A stretch of DNA of 64,000 bases from Albula goreensis (lineage: Eukaryota; Chordata; Actinopteri; Albuliformes; Albulidae), in assembly GCA_022829145.1 (NCBI GenBank), contig CM040747.1:148371-212370 (forward strand), read 5' to 3'. Of this stretch, positions 31,856 through 43,600 are shown piece after piece. Below the pieces are notes generated by a model. That model had not been told where the DNA came from. It saw only the letters and a list, made by a program, of their open reading frames with translations, and did not search any database. A program made the translations under genes and the position numbers. Every line of letters begins with the position of its first letter. Positions within the stretch are counted from its first letter, which is position 1.

Positions 31856-33765
31856 GCTGCTGGCATGTGGACCCTGCGCAGAGTGTGATTGGCTAAGCAG
31901 ACTTAACTGTAGCCTGCGCAGCGTGTGATTGGCTAAGCAGACTTAACTGTAGCCTGCGCAGCGTGTGATTGGCTAAGCAGACTTAACTGTAGCCTGTGCA
32001 CGTGTGATTGGCTAAGCAGACTTTACTGTAGCGTGCGCAGAGTGTGATTGGCTAAGCAGACTTTACTGTAGCCTGCGCAGAGTGTGATTGGCTAAGCAGA
32101 CTTTACTGTAGCCTGTGCAAAGTGTGATTGGCTAAGCAGACTTAACTGTAGCCTGTGCAGAGTGTGATTGGCTAAGCAGACTTTACTGTAGCCTGTGCAG
32201 AGTGTGATTGGCTAAGCAGACTTTACTGTAGCCTGTGCAGAGTGTGATTGGCTAAGCAGACTTTACTGTAGCCTGCGTAATGTGTGATTGGTGAAACAGT
32301 CTTCACTGTAGCCTGCATTGACTGTCACTTGCAGAAAGACGTATTCTACATGGACTGTAGAATCACTCTCTGTGACTCTCTGTGAATCAGCAATTGACCA
32401 CACTATCTGCTCCATACTGTGAAACAAAGATTTACAAAAAAACCCTAATACTGCTCCTCACTACCCTGTGCCAGTCTCCCCTGCATCCCCCATGCTCATG
32501 TTTTACATTGTTGTGTGTATATTGGTGTGTCTGAACAGTTTTACTTTCATACATTTGTGGCAATAAGTGGGAACAGGTCAGTCCCCATATGTTGTTATTA
32601 TTAGATAATAGTTACAAGGTCCCCCATTCCTCCCTTAATCAGGAATGGACTTGTCTGTATTCTCAGGTGGCGTAAATCTCCTTTATGTGTGCACTTCAGC
32701 TTGTTTGCTTGTTTACTGCACTTAAACTATCTGACCTCCAATTTATGTTGTGCAATTTACACATTTGCTGGATTTGTTTTCTCACACTGAAAATTTGACA
32801 TTTCATGTTTACAGAGAAAAGTCTTCTGCAAATTATTTGAAATGTCACAATCCTAAGTCTCATGGTAGCACTACAGTCCCCACAATGCCATAGACAGCAC
32901 CCAGATCTCCTCTGGGTTTCAGCTGCATGTGATCTGGGCCAAACTACTGGGCTCAGAATCGGCGCATGGTGAAAATCTTGCTTGTCCTAAGAAATGAGTT
33001 CTTGTCCTTTATAATGGGATTTGGGATGGAAGATCTGTTCCGGAATTGATGAGTTTTGTGGCTGAAGGTTTGTGTACATCCCAGCAGAAGCATGGTCTAC
33101 TGAAGTTTTAGTGGGAGTACAGAGGTTACACTTTCTGTCTCTCCACCCATTGCTTTGTGCATCTGCGGCTGACCTATTGAGCCAAATATTATTCATTATT
33201 CATACAGTTAGCAAAGACATGGCTGTTAGATTCCTATTTATATTACTAACAACTTATTCTTAAACCTTTTTTTATTTCTCCTATCTTTGTTTTGTTTATC
33301 TATGTTTTTTAACCAGTTTTTGTGTTACTTTCATAATCCATTCCATACTACCTAAATAGGATGTACTATGGAGTAATTTTTGAATGAAGATTATAGATTT
33401 ATGCTGGACTATTCTTCAGAAATAAAAAAAATCAGATTTGACATGGAATTTTTTCGGTGGCACATTTTCATATTTTAAAATTACTGAAAGAAAAAATGTA
33501 TTAATGTTGACAAAGTACTGTGTGCCAGAAACGCTGCATACAGTCTTAATATCAAAACTTGAATTTCCTTTTGATTTACAAATGTTTTGTTCTCTGTCAA
33601 TACTGGTTGTGTAGAGATTGAGAGCTGAAGGAGAATGCGAAGTGTTTTTCTGCTGCCTGTCCACCAGGAACAAAATTTAAGTTCTGCCAAACTCGTAGCC
33701 AAAACAAACACTGGATATTTAATGTAACAGATCTATATACTGAATAAAATAAGCCTGATAGATTT
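31856..33765 (+). other. RALGAPB: RALGAPB 3' UTR (extent uncertain)
   Basis: Non-coding sequence after the stop. It starts with a 40-bp tandem array (to about 32320) and continues as AT-rich unique sequence. AATAAA poly(A) signals lie at about 33421 and 33743 and either could end the transcript. No open reading frame of interest is seen here. Confidence 0.55.
31870..32320. repeat. 40-bp minisatellite in RALGAPB 3' UTR, about 11 copies
   Basis: The unit has GTGTGATTGGCTAAGCAGAC and TTAACTGTAGCCTGCGCAG (or TTTACTG). It begins about 15 bases after the stop codon. Confidence 0.95.
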
Positions 33766-33769
33766 ACTG

Positions 33770-34065
33770 AACAGCTGGAGTGTTTTGGTGTGCATTACTG
33801 AACAGCTGGAGTGTTTTGGTGTGCATTACTGAACAGCTGTAGTGTTTTGATGTGCATTACTGAACAGCTGTAGTGTTTTGGTGTGCATTACTGAACAGCT
33901 GGAGTGTTTTGGTGTGCATTACTGAACAGCTGGAGTGTTTTGGTGTGCATAACTGAACAGCTGGAGTGTTTTGGTGTGCATTACTGAACAGCTGGAGTGT
34001 TTTGGTGTGCATTACTGAACAGCTGGAGTGTTTTGGTGTGCATTACTGAACAGCTGGAGTGTCAG
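33770..34065. repeat. 31-bp minisatellite downstream of RALGAPB, about 10 copies
   Basis: The unit has TTACTGAACAGCTGGAGTGT and TTTGGTGTGCA. It directly follows the last candidate poly(A) signal. Confidence 0.94.
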
Positions 34066-34069
34066 AAGC

Positions 34070-36950
34070 CATTTTACGTTTCACAAGCTGTTTTACCTGG
34101 GTTAGAGTTGGAAGCTGTTTTCAAAGAATTTCAGTCTTAGGCATCCCATACCCACATTTGCAAAGACCTAGTGTCCTTAAGTAACTAGTGAAGCAACTGG
34201 AGCAACGTTAATGGGTTGATTGCGGTTTAATCTTGTCTTTTTGGCATGCTTTGTCTTGCTGAGACGCTGGTGGTTTTGTTCCATGGACTTTGTGAAATTG
34301 ATTTGTGGTGACGGAAAAAAAGATCTGGATTTTTTTTTTTTTTTTTTAAGCTTACTCTCTTGATCGGTGTGTATCTGACCTAATTGTTTATAGTTGTTAC
34401 TATTCTATGTTGGTCTAATTTACCACCTGGTGCCTGAACGAAGTGCCTTGCACTTAGAAACACCCACTTTTACCCCAAAACAGCCACAAACTTTATGTAA
34501 AAATTTCCTTTCCCTCTTAATTTGTATAATTAGTACAAAGATAACAATTACTATAGAATATAATGCTAATTATGGTATGCTAATTAGTCGGTTTAAAAGG
34601 CTTTAAATAACCGAGAACACTTGGAAATCAGGATTTAAGAGCAGGCAGTCGCATTAAAATAGAGGTTAGTTCTTGTTGGTTCTTCTGACGGTCACTTTTG
34701 TTGGACCTAAGCCAATTTAACTTAGTTCAAACAATTTAACTAGTCACAGCCATTGAAGATCATTGCATTGACATTGTAACCAATTGATGAAATTAATCAA
34801 ATTTCTGGAAAGGGCAACTCCTTCACAAGATCTGACGCCCTGGAATGCTGTTTTTTTTTTTTTTTGTTTTTTTTTTTTTGTAAGGGTTCTTTTTGCTGCT
34901 AGTTCACCTCAAAATGCTCTATAGCAGATTATTTTTGACCAGGTTGGCCACATGATGGTGCAAAAGAGTACATAACTGAATGTGGACACTTTTCTTTTTT
35001 TTGAAAACTTAAAAGTGCTAATTTCATAATTCATTGAGAGTTATGAGTCTGTGAATCAGCTTCCATACAGTGTTTTTATAGTGGCTGTGTATGGCAGATA
35101 TTGAGGCAATGAGCTTGTACTGGAAAGGGCATTTCACAAACAGTGATATACAATGTTGCCATACTTTGTCACTAGATATATTGGGCAGGGTCTGACTGTT
35201 TACCAGTGTTTCTGAACAGCTGTCTTTCTACATTACATTACATTACATTACAGACATTTAGCAGGCATTCATTCAGATTTCTAACTGAATCCAATGTATA
35301 AAATGTTAAAAATGCAGAAAATCAGTCATGAAGGCAAAGCCTTATTTTTGGTACTTAATGCATTTGACTCATACAGGTGAGGGTTTTGCATCACACGACT
35401 GACACAAGTAAAACGAGAGCAGCAGGTGTCCTCATTGTGTCTCAACAGCAGCATGACTGAGGCACTGCTACAACACCTCCCCTCACAGGAGAAAAACATC
35501 CAATCATTCCACTAAAGCACCATAACCATGCTACATTCACACACTATTTATTCTAACACAGCAAATGTACATGTTAATGAATTATATCTTTTAAATTATA
35601 TCTTCGACTAGTCAGTTCAGCAAATTTCCACAAAATGTGATAAGGCAGCAATATTTTCTGACATCTAAGGCATCCTATCCAAATGCTAACACCCTTCGAC
35701 CCCTCCTCCTCCAGCTTGTATCCGAAAAGAGGGGGCTGTCACGAGAACCAAAGTTTTAAAACCCTACCACAACATAGGCACGTGCTCTCATGTGCGCGTG
35801 AAAGTGTCATAATAGGCCTGAAACCCGAACATATCCTTCTGTACATGCCAACATCTCAATACAGCCTCTGTGTACCTCCAGTATTCACAGAAAATATAGG
35901 CTATTCCTACCTATTAATGCATTAATGGATTAGCAATCATGTCCGCTTGACACCGTAATCCAGTCTTTTTTTGTCAGCGGCAAAAATACAACTATACATA
36001 AGCATATGAAAAATAACGGTAAGTACATTAAATAAAATGTTAATGGCATGATAGATACAGACATACAGCCAGCAATAACGGCAAGTGTTAGTATGGCAAG
36101 TGGCAAGTGTATTAGGCGCTAAAGCGACCCTCTGCATAGAACAGTGCTCACATGGACACTAGTTGTGATTCAAAAAATAAATATGAACTATCCCAACCAT
36201 GTTTCATCGAATTTTACCGAAGTGTTTCATTCTGTCACTTTGAACCATGGGCGTCAGTTTGTTTTAAAAAGTTCTGGGGACAACGACGGCTTCAACTAAC
36301 TGAAGGCTTTCATAAAAGTAGTGGGGACGAAATGGCCCACGACATACAGTGGTAGGGACATGTGTCCAGCGTCCCCATCGTAAATGACGCTTTGAACAGG
36401 AAATGAATGGACTCGGTTTGCATTTGCGATTAAAATCATTTGGGGCGAGGGGGGGACAACTACAGCTTTTCAGTCCCTCCCGTCTCATAACATATATAAT
36501 TAACCAGAAGCTAGTCGTTCAAAAATGAGTTTGTTCATGCTTTAGACGTTCCATTCTCTAGGAAGTTTTTTCTTTTTCTTTTATTGGTCCATGTTATTAT
36601 AGTATTAATGTACCAATGTAACGCCTGTATTATTGAGTTGAAAACGGCGGTATCGGCAAGGACGTTTTAACTCATAGTATAAAATAATCACATGAAACTC
36701 AAATATGCTTACGCTACAGCTTGGTATTCAGGATATGTTGTGTAATCGTGGTTTTTACAGCAATAAACTTTGAAGCCACTCCGCCAAAGATAGCCTACGA
36801 ATTTTAGCCTGCCACCAGTGTAACATTAATAGAAATAAGCTATGAACTATATTAAAATTACGAACGATATTTGGTTCCATAGGACGTTCTATGATATTAT
36901 GTATTTTGTTGCAGTATAGTGTAAATAGTATAGCTTCAATAAAAGTGAAA
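34070..36950. other. Intergenic region between RALGAPB and PREX1
   Basis: AT-rich unique sequence with poly-T runs (34330, 34850). No conserved exon or RNA gene is recognised. The only distinct element is the ACATT repeat at 35228. Confidence 0.5.
35228..35272. repeat. (ACATT)n followed by acagacatttagcagg
   Basis: Four ACATT units then ACAGACATTTAGCAGGCATT. This combination is typical of a very common dispersed repeat in teleost genomes, here reduced to its end. Confidence 0.55.
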
Positions 36951-37548
36951 GTGGACTTAAAACTGTGGCAACTTACAGACGATCCCTGCAGTAGCCCACT
37001 AAAGCACCCGTGTATTCAATCGGACTGTTATATTGTTCCTTGCACAGCGGGAGCGGGATGAAGGGTGCTGTGGTTTAGCCTGGTGTTTTGCCTCTTAGAG
37101 CTAGCAGTGCTTCTCGTGGTATGTTTTCTCCCCGCTTCCCAGACTCTTCGAATCAAGGATTTGCAGACGTGTTTTGTCAGTCGCTATGCCAATAATTCCC
37201 ATTTATAAATTTTTGGATTGTATAGTCTGAAGAATCAAACCTAGCCAAACCCAGCTGCACCTGCTCTGCGTTATTGATTCGTGTTTGTTTTGTCTCATGC
37301 GTAAGAACGCCCAGAGAGAAACTTTTAAAAATTGCGTTATTTTTATTCCCAACTTTGGAGATGTTTCCGTGAAACAAACAAGACCAGATTTAGGAGACAT
37401 ACGCGGTCGTGTGTGTTTGGAGAAGATGGTGTTGAGAGGAATGGAACACATGCGCGACTCAGTGAAATTACAAACCTATGCGGGAGCGAATATTGAAAAT
37501 CTTTCCTCGTCTTTCCTCATTTAAAAGAGTAACAAACGTGGCCTGAAC
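36950..37548 (+). promoter_or_regulatory. PREX1: Candidate PREX1 promoter and 5' UTR
   Basis: Sequence just upstream of the ATG. It has no splice acceptor close to the ATG, so the first coding exon is probably also the first exon. Scattered CpG and a GC-rich patch near 37045 (agcgggagcggg) are seen, with no clear TATA box at a useful distance. The transcription start is not resolved. Confidence 0.35.
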
Positions 37549-37683
37549 ATGGACGAAGAACATCTAGAGAATGGGGCTCAAGACAAGGACTCCGATCGTC
37601 AGCTCCGTTTGAGACTTTGTGTTTTAAATGAGATTTTAAAAACAGAGAGGGACTACGTGCGGACACTGCTTTTCCTGCAGTCG
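37549..37683 (+). CDS. PREX1: PREX1 coding exon 1 (residues 1-45)
   Basis: It opens with [20 protein letters not shown] and continues [18 protein letters not shown], the first helix of the DH domain. The donor TCG|GTAAGT at 37684 is phase 0. The N-terminal tail before the DH domain is much shorter than the Gly/Ala/Pro-rich human one. Confidence 0.93.
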
Positions 37684-40600
37684 GTAAGTTTACATCTTCA
37701 AACAGAAATACCTGTTCAGCTGCGAGAAACTGCATTTTAGCTGTACTGTCAGCACATAGGTTTATGGGCAATAGCCTTCAAGTGAGGTAGATGCTAGCCG
37801 TGTAGCTTGGCTGGGCTATTTTTCTCAATTGTTTGACAGAAATGTGTACATAGCAAATGATTCAGCCAACGAGAAATTTCCCAAAGTAGACAAACCTGCA
37901 GCATAAGCCTTTAACATACAACTTATATTAGATATTGTGTTCGGCTGTTGGAATAAATGGGAATTAGGCTTTAGAGGCAACAGCCGATACAGACTAACGT
38001 TAATTAACAGAAAGTGTTAACAAGGTTGTATGTGCGAGGAAACACATTTACTCAGTCGTACAAGAGGCTGATAAGAAGTTGCTTGTTTATGGGTAGATTA
38101 GTGAGCGATAATACTGTTAATTTGGTTACGCTTCCAATTGGCGACTACTCTTTACATTGTGTAAATATATAAAAAGTAATTAATGGAACAGACCGGCTAC
38201 AGTGTGATTAGGGACCGTTCATTCATGCTGCTTTAAATCAAGCCGAAATCATTTGCCAAAGTAGGCTGAAGAACACTTTTGTCGAAGAATCACTACTACA
38301 GGAAGTAAGTTCGCCTTTGGGATACATTTTATGTTCTGAACGTATATTGTCAGAAAAAGCCTTGGGTTGGTTTCACGGTGGCGGAGAACTTGTACATTTT
38401 ACTGTGTAGCCTAAGCAGTGCATAGATTATTGGCGAGGGGTTCGTTCACCGTACATGGCATAGGAATTCTGTTCATGTTCATTAATCGGTGTAGCCTACT
38501 ATGCATTAAAGTATTTTCATATAAATGTTACCAAAATCCATACAAGGGTGATGGAGAAGCTCCCACAGCCATTCTTCTTATTCCATTACACGGTAATCGC
38601 ATTCTCAAATCAACCAATTTGCAGTTGCAAAGCCCGCCTCTTGTTCAGGCAAATTGTAATCGGGATGTGCTCACCCCTTTATGAGCAAACCGCGTAATTA
38701 TGCAAATCTGTACTCTTTGTAATGAATATTTAATAGCGCTTCACTGCCTTAGTGCCTTTTAATCTTGATAAGAAACGATAAGTGACTAGCGGGAACCGAT
38801 ATGCCTTCACCTTATCTGAGAGAGCGAAGGTGTAACGCCCTAGTTTTTCATGTTCCTCGTAAAAATGCTGTAGGCTGGGTCTAGTAAGGGGAAGGGGCGC
38901 AATGAGGGAAGAGGCTTGCTATGGGCAAAGAAATGATCACAAATTAAATTAGAGTAAGGAGGTAACACAGCCCACTCTTTGCCTGCTGTAGAAATGAGAA
39001 TGATTCAAATCAGGCTGAACTGATTAAAATCTGGTTTGTACATGTGCTATTTCTTTGAAAGATACTTGCAACAAGTTGTAATTTGCATGTGTTGCAAAAA
39101 TGTATACTTGTTCCTTTGCCAAAGTCTGGTGTGGGAATCTGGGCCCACCAGAGACAACACAAGAGCCACAGAGTCCCTGATAGGCAAGTGTTTACTGCCA
39201 GCCAGGCAGAGCTCATTGCCAGCTCATCCTGGCCCCTCCTCCATGATATCACACAGAATGCCTTCAGTTGAATTTCTGTTCTGGAGGGCTGATTGCCGTG
39301 GAGAAAGATGGTGATGGTATTTTTTCCATGGTAGAGAACTCTCATTCAGACATGTTTGAAAGAAAACATAAAACTGGAATAATACAGTCTCTCATTAATA
39401 CATCTGAGTGAGATGGAGGTGTTGCTCCTCAGTTTGTCCTTAGCCTCACCCAGCTGTGTGTGTGTGCACATGTGTGTGCTTGTGCGCGCGTGTGTGTGTG
39501 CGCGCGCGCATTGTGTGCGTGCGTGCGTGCGTGCGTGCACAGGGATTTCTGGTGCTCTATAATGGAAAAGGCATGCCGCACTGTACTGACCAGGTCTCAT
39601 CACATAGATATTCATGGATGTACAGGTACAGGGGTTTGTGATTTAGAAAACTGTTTTTTTTTTTTTTTTTTTTTTCCTTGATGTGCAATAGCCTCTGGTC
39701 CTAACCCGAGGATGGGTGAGTCGCGCGAGTGCTAGCCCGAGGATGGGTGAGTCGCGCGAGTGCTAGCCCGAGGATGGGTGAGTCGGGCGAGTGCTGGCCC
39801 GGTGAGTCGATGGGAGGATGGGTGAGTCGGGCGAGTGCTAGCCCGAGGATGGGTGAGTCGGTCGAGTGCTAGCCCGAGGATGGGTGAGTCGCGCGAGTGC
39901 TAGCCCTAGGATGGGTGAGTCGCGCGAGTGCTAGCCCTAGGACGGGTGAGTCGCGCGAGTGCTAGCCCTAGGACGGGTGAGTCGCGCGAGTGCTAGCCCT
40001 AGGACGGGTGAGTCGCGCGAGTGCTAGCCCTAGGACGGGTGAGTCGCGCGAGTGCTAGCCCTAGGACGGGTGAGTCGCGCGAGTGCTAGGCCGAGGACGG
40101 GTGAGTCGCGCGAGTGCTAGCCCTAGGACGGGTGAGTCGCGCGAGTGCTGAGCCGAGGACGGGTGAGTCGCGCGAGTGCTGAGCCGAGGACGGGTGAGTC
40201 GCGCGAGTGCTGAGCCCTAGGACGGGTGAGTCGCGCGAGTGCTAGCCCCAGGACGGGTGAGTCGCGAGTGCTGAGCCCCAGGACGGGTGAGTCGCGCGAG
40301 TGCTGAGCCCTGGGACGGGTGGTCGCGCGAGTGCTGAGCCGAGGACGGGTGAGTCGCGCGAGTGCTGAGCCGAGGCGGGTGAGCCGAGGAGGGCGGGTGA
40401 GTCGCGGGTGCTGAGCCGAGGACGGGTGAGTCGCGCGAGTGCTGAGCCGAGGACGGGTGAGTCGCGCGAGTGCTGAGCCGAGGACGGGTGAGTCGCGCGA
40501 GTGCTGAGCCGAGGACGGGTGAGTCGCGCGAGTGCTGAGCCGAGGACGGGTGAGTCGGGCGAGTGCTAACCCGAGGATCGGTGAGTCGGGCGAGTCCTAG

Positions 40601-43600
40601 CCCGAGGATCGGTGAGTCGGGCGAGTGCTAACCCAAGGCTTCTGGGTGTGGAGAAAAGGCTCCAGTCCCAGCAGAAGGCCTCCAGCGTTAGCCCAGGGTG
40701 AAAAGAGGCGGAGGGGATCCGTGAATTAGCCTTCCATTCCCTAGTGTGTGTGCCAGCCTAAGCTATTCACAGTGGTTTCCAGCAGTCAGACTCTCCTCCA
40801 GACTGTGGGCCTCTTTGTCCCGCTCATCTCAGACTTGGCTACAAAGACTACAGTCTTTCCTTAGTTTCACACGGTGCAGTCCAAGCCTGATCTCTCTGAG
40901 CATCTCTGTTCTCCTTCAGTACTCGCGCTCTTATTGCCATCACAAACACTCCATCAGTACTACTCACGCTCTTATTGCCATCACAAACACTCCATCAGTA
41001 CTACTCACGCTCTTATTGCCATCACAAACACTCCATCAGCACTACTCACGCTCTTATTGCCATCACAAACACTCCATCAGCACTACTCACGCTCTTATTG
41101 CCATCACAAACACTCCATCAGTACTACTCACGCTCTTATTGCCATCACAAACACTCCATCAGTACTACTCACGCTCTTATTGCCATCACAAACACTCCAT
41201 CAGTACTACTCACGCTCTTATTGCCATCGCAAACACTCCATCAGCACTACTCACGCTCTTATTGCCATCGCAAACACTCCATCAGTACTACTCACGCTCT
41301 TATTGCCATCGCAAACACTCCATCAGCACTACTCACGCTCTTATTGCCATCACAAACACTCCATCAGCACTACTCACGCTCTTATTGCCATCACAAACAC
41401 TCCATCAGTACTACTCACGCTCTTATTGCCATCACAAACACTCCATCAGTACTACTCACGCTCTTATTGCCATCACAAACACTCCATCAGCACTACTCAC
41501 GCTCTTATTGCCATCACAAACACTCCATCAGTACTACTCACGCTCTTATTGCCATCACAAACACTCCATCAGTACTACTCACGCTCTTATTGCCATCGCA
41601 AACACTCCATCAGCACTACTCACGCTCTTATTGCCATCACAAACACTCCATCAGTACTACTCACGCTCTTATTGCCATCACAAACACTCCATCAGTACTA
41701 CTCACGCTCTTATTGCCATCACAAACACTCCATCAGTACTACTCACGCTCTTATTGCCATCACAAACACTCCATCAGTACTACTCACGCTCTTATTGCCA
41801 TCACAAACACTCCATCAGTACTACTCACGCTCTTATTGCCATCACAAACACTCCATCAGTACTCCATCATTTGCTTCCACTACTACTTTTGTCATTTTAT
41901 CAGATGCTTGCACATGTATTAAAATTAGTGTGCCTCCTGATTTATGGGGTGTGAGAAATGTGGATTATTTGTTTGTTTTGGGGTGAGAAGGATGTGTCTG
42001 CTTTGCGATGGGATCCCCCTGGGAGGGGTTATGTTTGCTCTCTGTTAGATATTTAACGCTGAAAGTTACAGCAGCTATTCAAGCTCGAGGGGCCTCCTGC
42101 TTCAGCACGTTAATGAGCAGATTGTTCTTCATTATATAATGCTTTCACAACGGGAGCGTTCCGACAGCAGCTTCTCAGGGAGCAGCCTGGCATGGAAGTC
42201 CTGAGACTGAATGTAGAGGACCACATGCCACCTCAATACAGATATTTTCTTTGTTTCTTAATGTAGTTGAAGTACAACTCTAAGGCATTTAATTCAGACA
42301 GTTCATCTCTCAAGTTTATGAATACCTTAAATCAAGAGTTTCCGTTTCTAAAACAACTAGAAAATGAAATGGATTGTGCATGTTTAAGTGGGGGAAAAAA
42401 TTGAGTTAAATGTGTGCATTCCAAAATCACAGTACTATTGTAATCCTGTTTTAATATGGTGATGTTTCCCGTTGTTGACATTTATTCATGTTCGTTTTTT
42501 ATTCTGATAAAATCCCCTGAACTGGGCAGGGAAGGGGTCCTGCCTCAGGCTGAGCCACACATACGGGGTGCACTTTCAAATCTGCCTTTTTCAACCTTAT
42601 GTGACTAACTCTGTGCAAAATCTCCCACAGTGCTGCACTAAATCTCCCACTCTCCCTCCACCTACCATCCAGTGCCCTCCCACTGCAGCATACACTGCTG
42701 CTTGAGGTGTCACACTTTGTAGTTTCTCAAACAGGTTTTGCTCTCATAAATACAGTCACTAACTTTATGCCACAGACTACAGAGGTGAGTGTTCTGACTG
42801 CCCTTGCTGTAATCAATTTTTCAGTCAAAGGGATTTTATTTTGATGCTGTATATTGGCATTTGATCTACTATAGCAGGTTTTCTACTGATCTAAGCCAAG
42901 CCATTTCCATGATTTTGATAAAAAGGCCTTGTGGGACCATCATTTTTAACCCCACTAACTGATGCTGGCTAAACCTTTCAGCCACTTTGCTCAGAGGGAA
43001 ACCGGTGATGGTGACTTTTTGTTGTTTTTGTGTGTTAGCAGACCATGGTCAGTGGTTTCATTCTCCATTTTCACAAGGCATTTTTTCTACAAGATCTGTA
43101 GTCTCCTTTATGAGGAAACATCACAGTCATGAAGTCTGTCAGTGACAGCCCAATCAAACCATTCTTTCCCATCCAGCTTCTTTGCGTGTGTGCGTGTATG
43201 TTTGTGTCTGTGAATTTGCATGTGAGTTTGCTTGTACGCGAGTTTGTGAATGCGCACACAGGCCGCTGGGGCATTTTAGGGTGAAGGGAGATCCTCTGGG
43301 GCCTTTTAAGGGTGGTGATAGGTTAAAGTTTGGTTTTAGCTTTTACTAGTAAATTATTTATTTGTGTCATGGAGACCTCATTGAAAGTGAAGCGATACTC
43401 CCTTTTTTTACACCTCTCCATACTGCAAACTGAATAATTTAGCATGCTGTAAGATTACACCTCCTTCCCTCATGGTGGGTCTGTAACCCCCCGTGACCCT
43501 CACTTAGGACCTGAGGAATCCATACAATACCCTGCAGGTCTTCAGTGTTGCAGAAGCACCGGTGTATACCTTAAGGGTTTCTCCTAAATGCCTTGATTTT

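Noticed and set aside
36152-36488. Short frames upstream of PREX1
   Set aside because: No splice context, homology or conserved composition; ordinary chance frames.
39695-40640. Resemblance to a CRISPR array (regular ~31-bp direct repeats)
   Set aside because: Units are head to tail with no unique spacers, there are no cas genes, and the setting is a vertebrate intron. The same applies to 55880-56840 and 40915-41866.
40746-41986. Open frames of 315-402 residues with [15 protein letters not shown]
   Set aside because: Translation of the 41-bp PREX1 intron array; identical peptides in three frames show it is periodicity.
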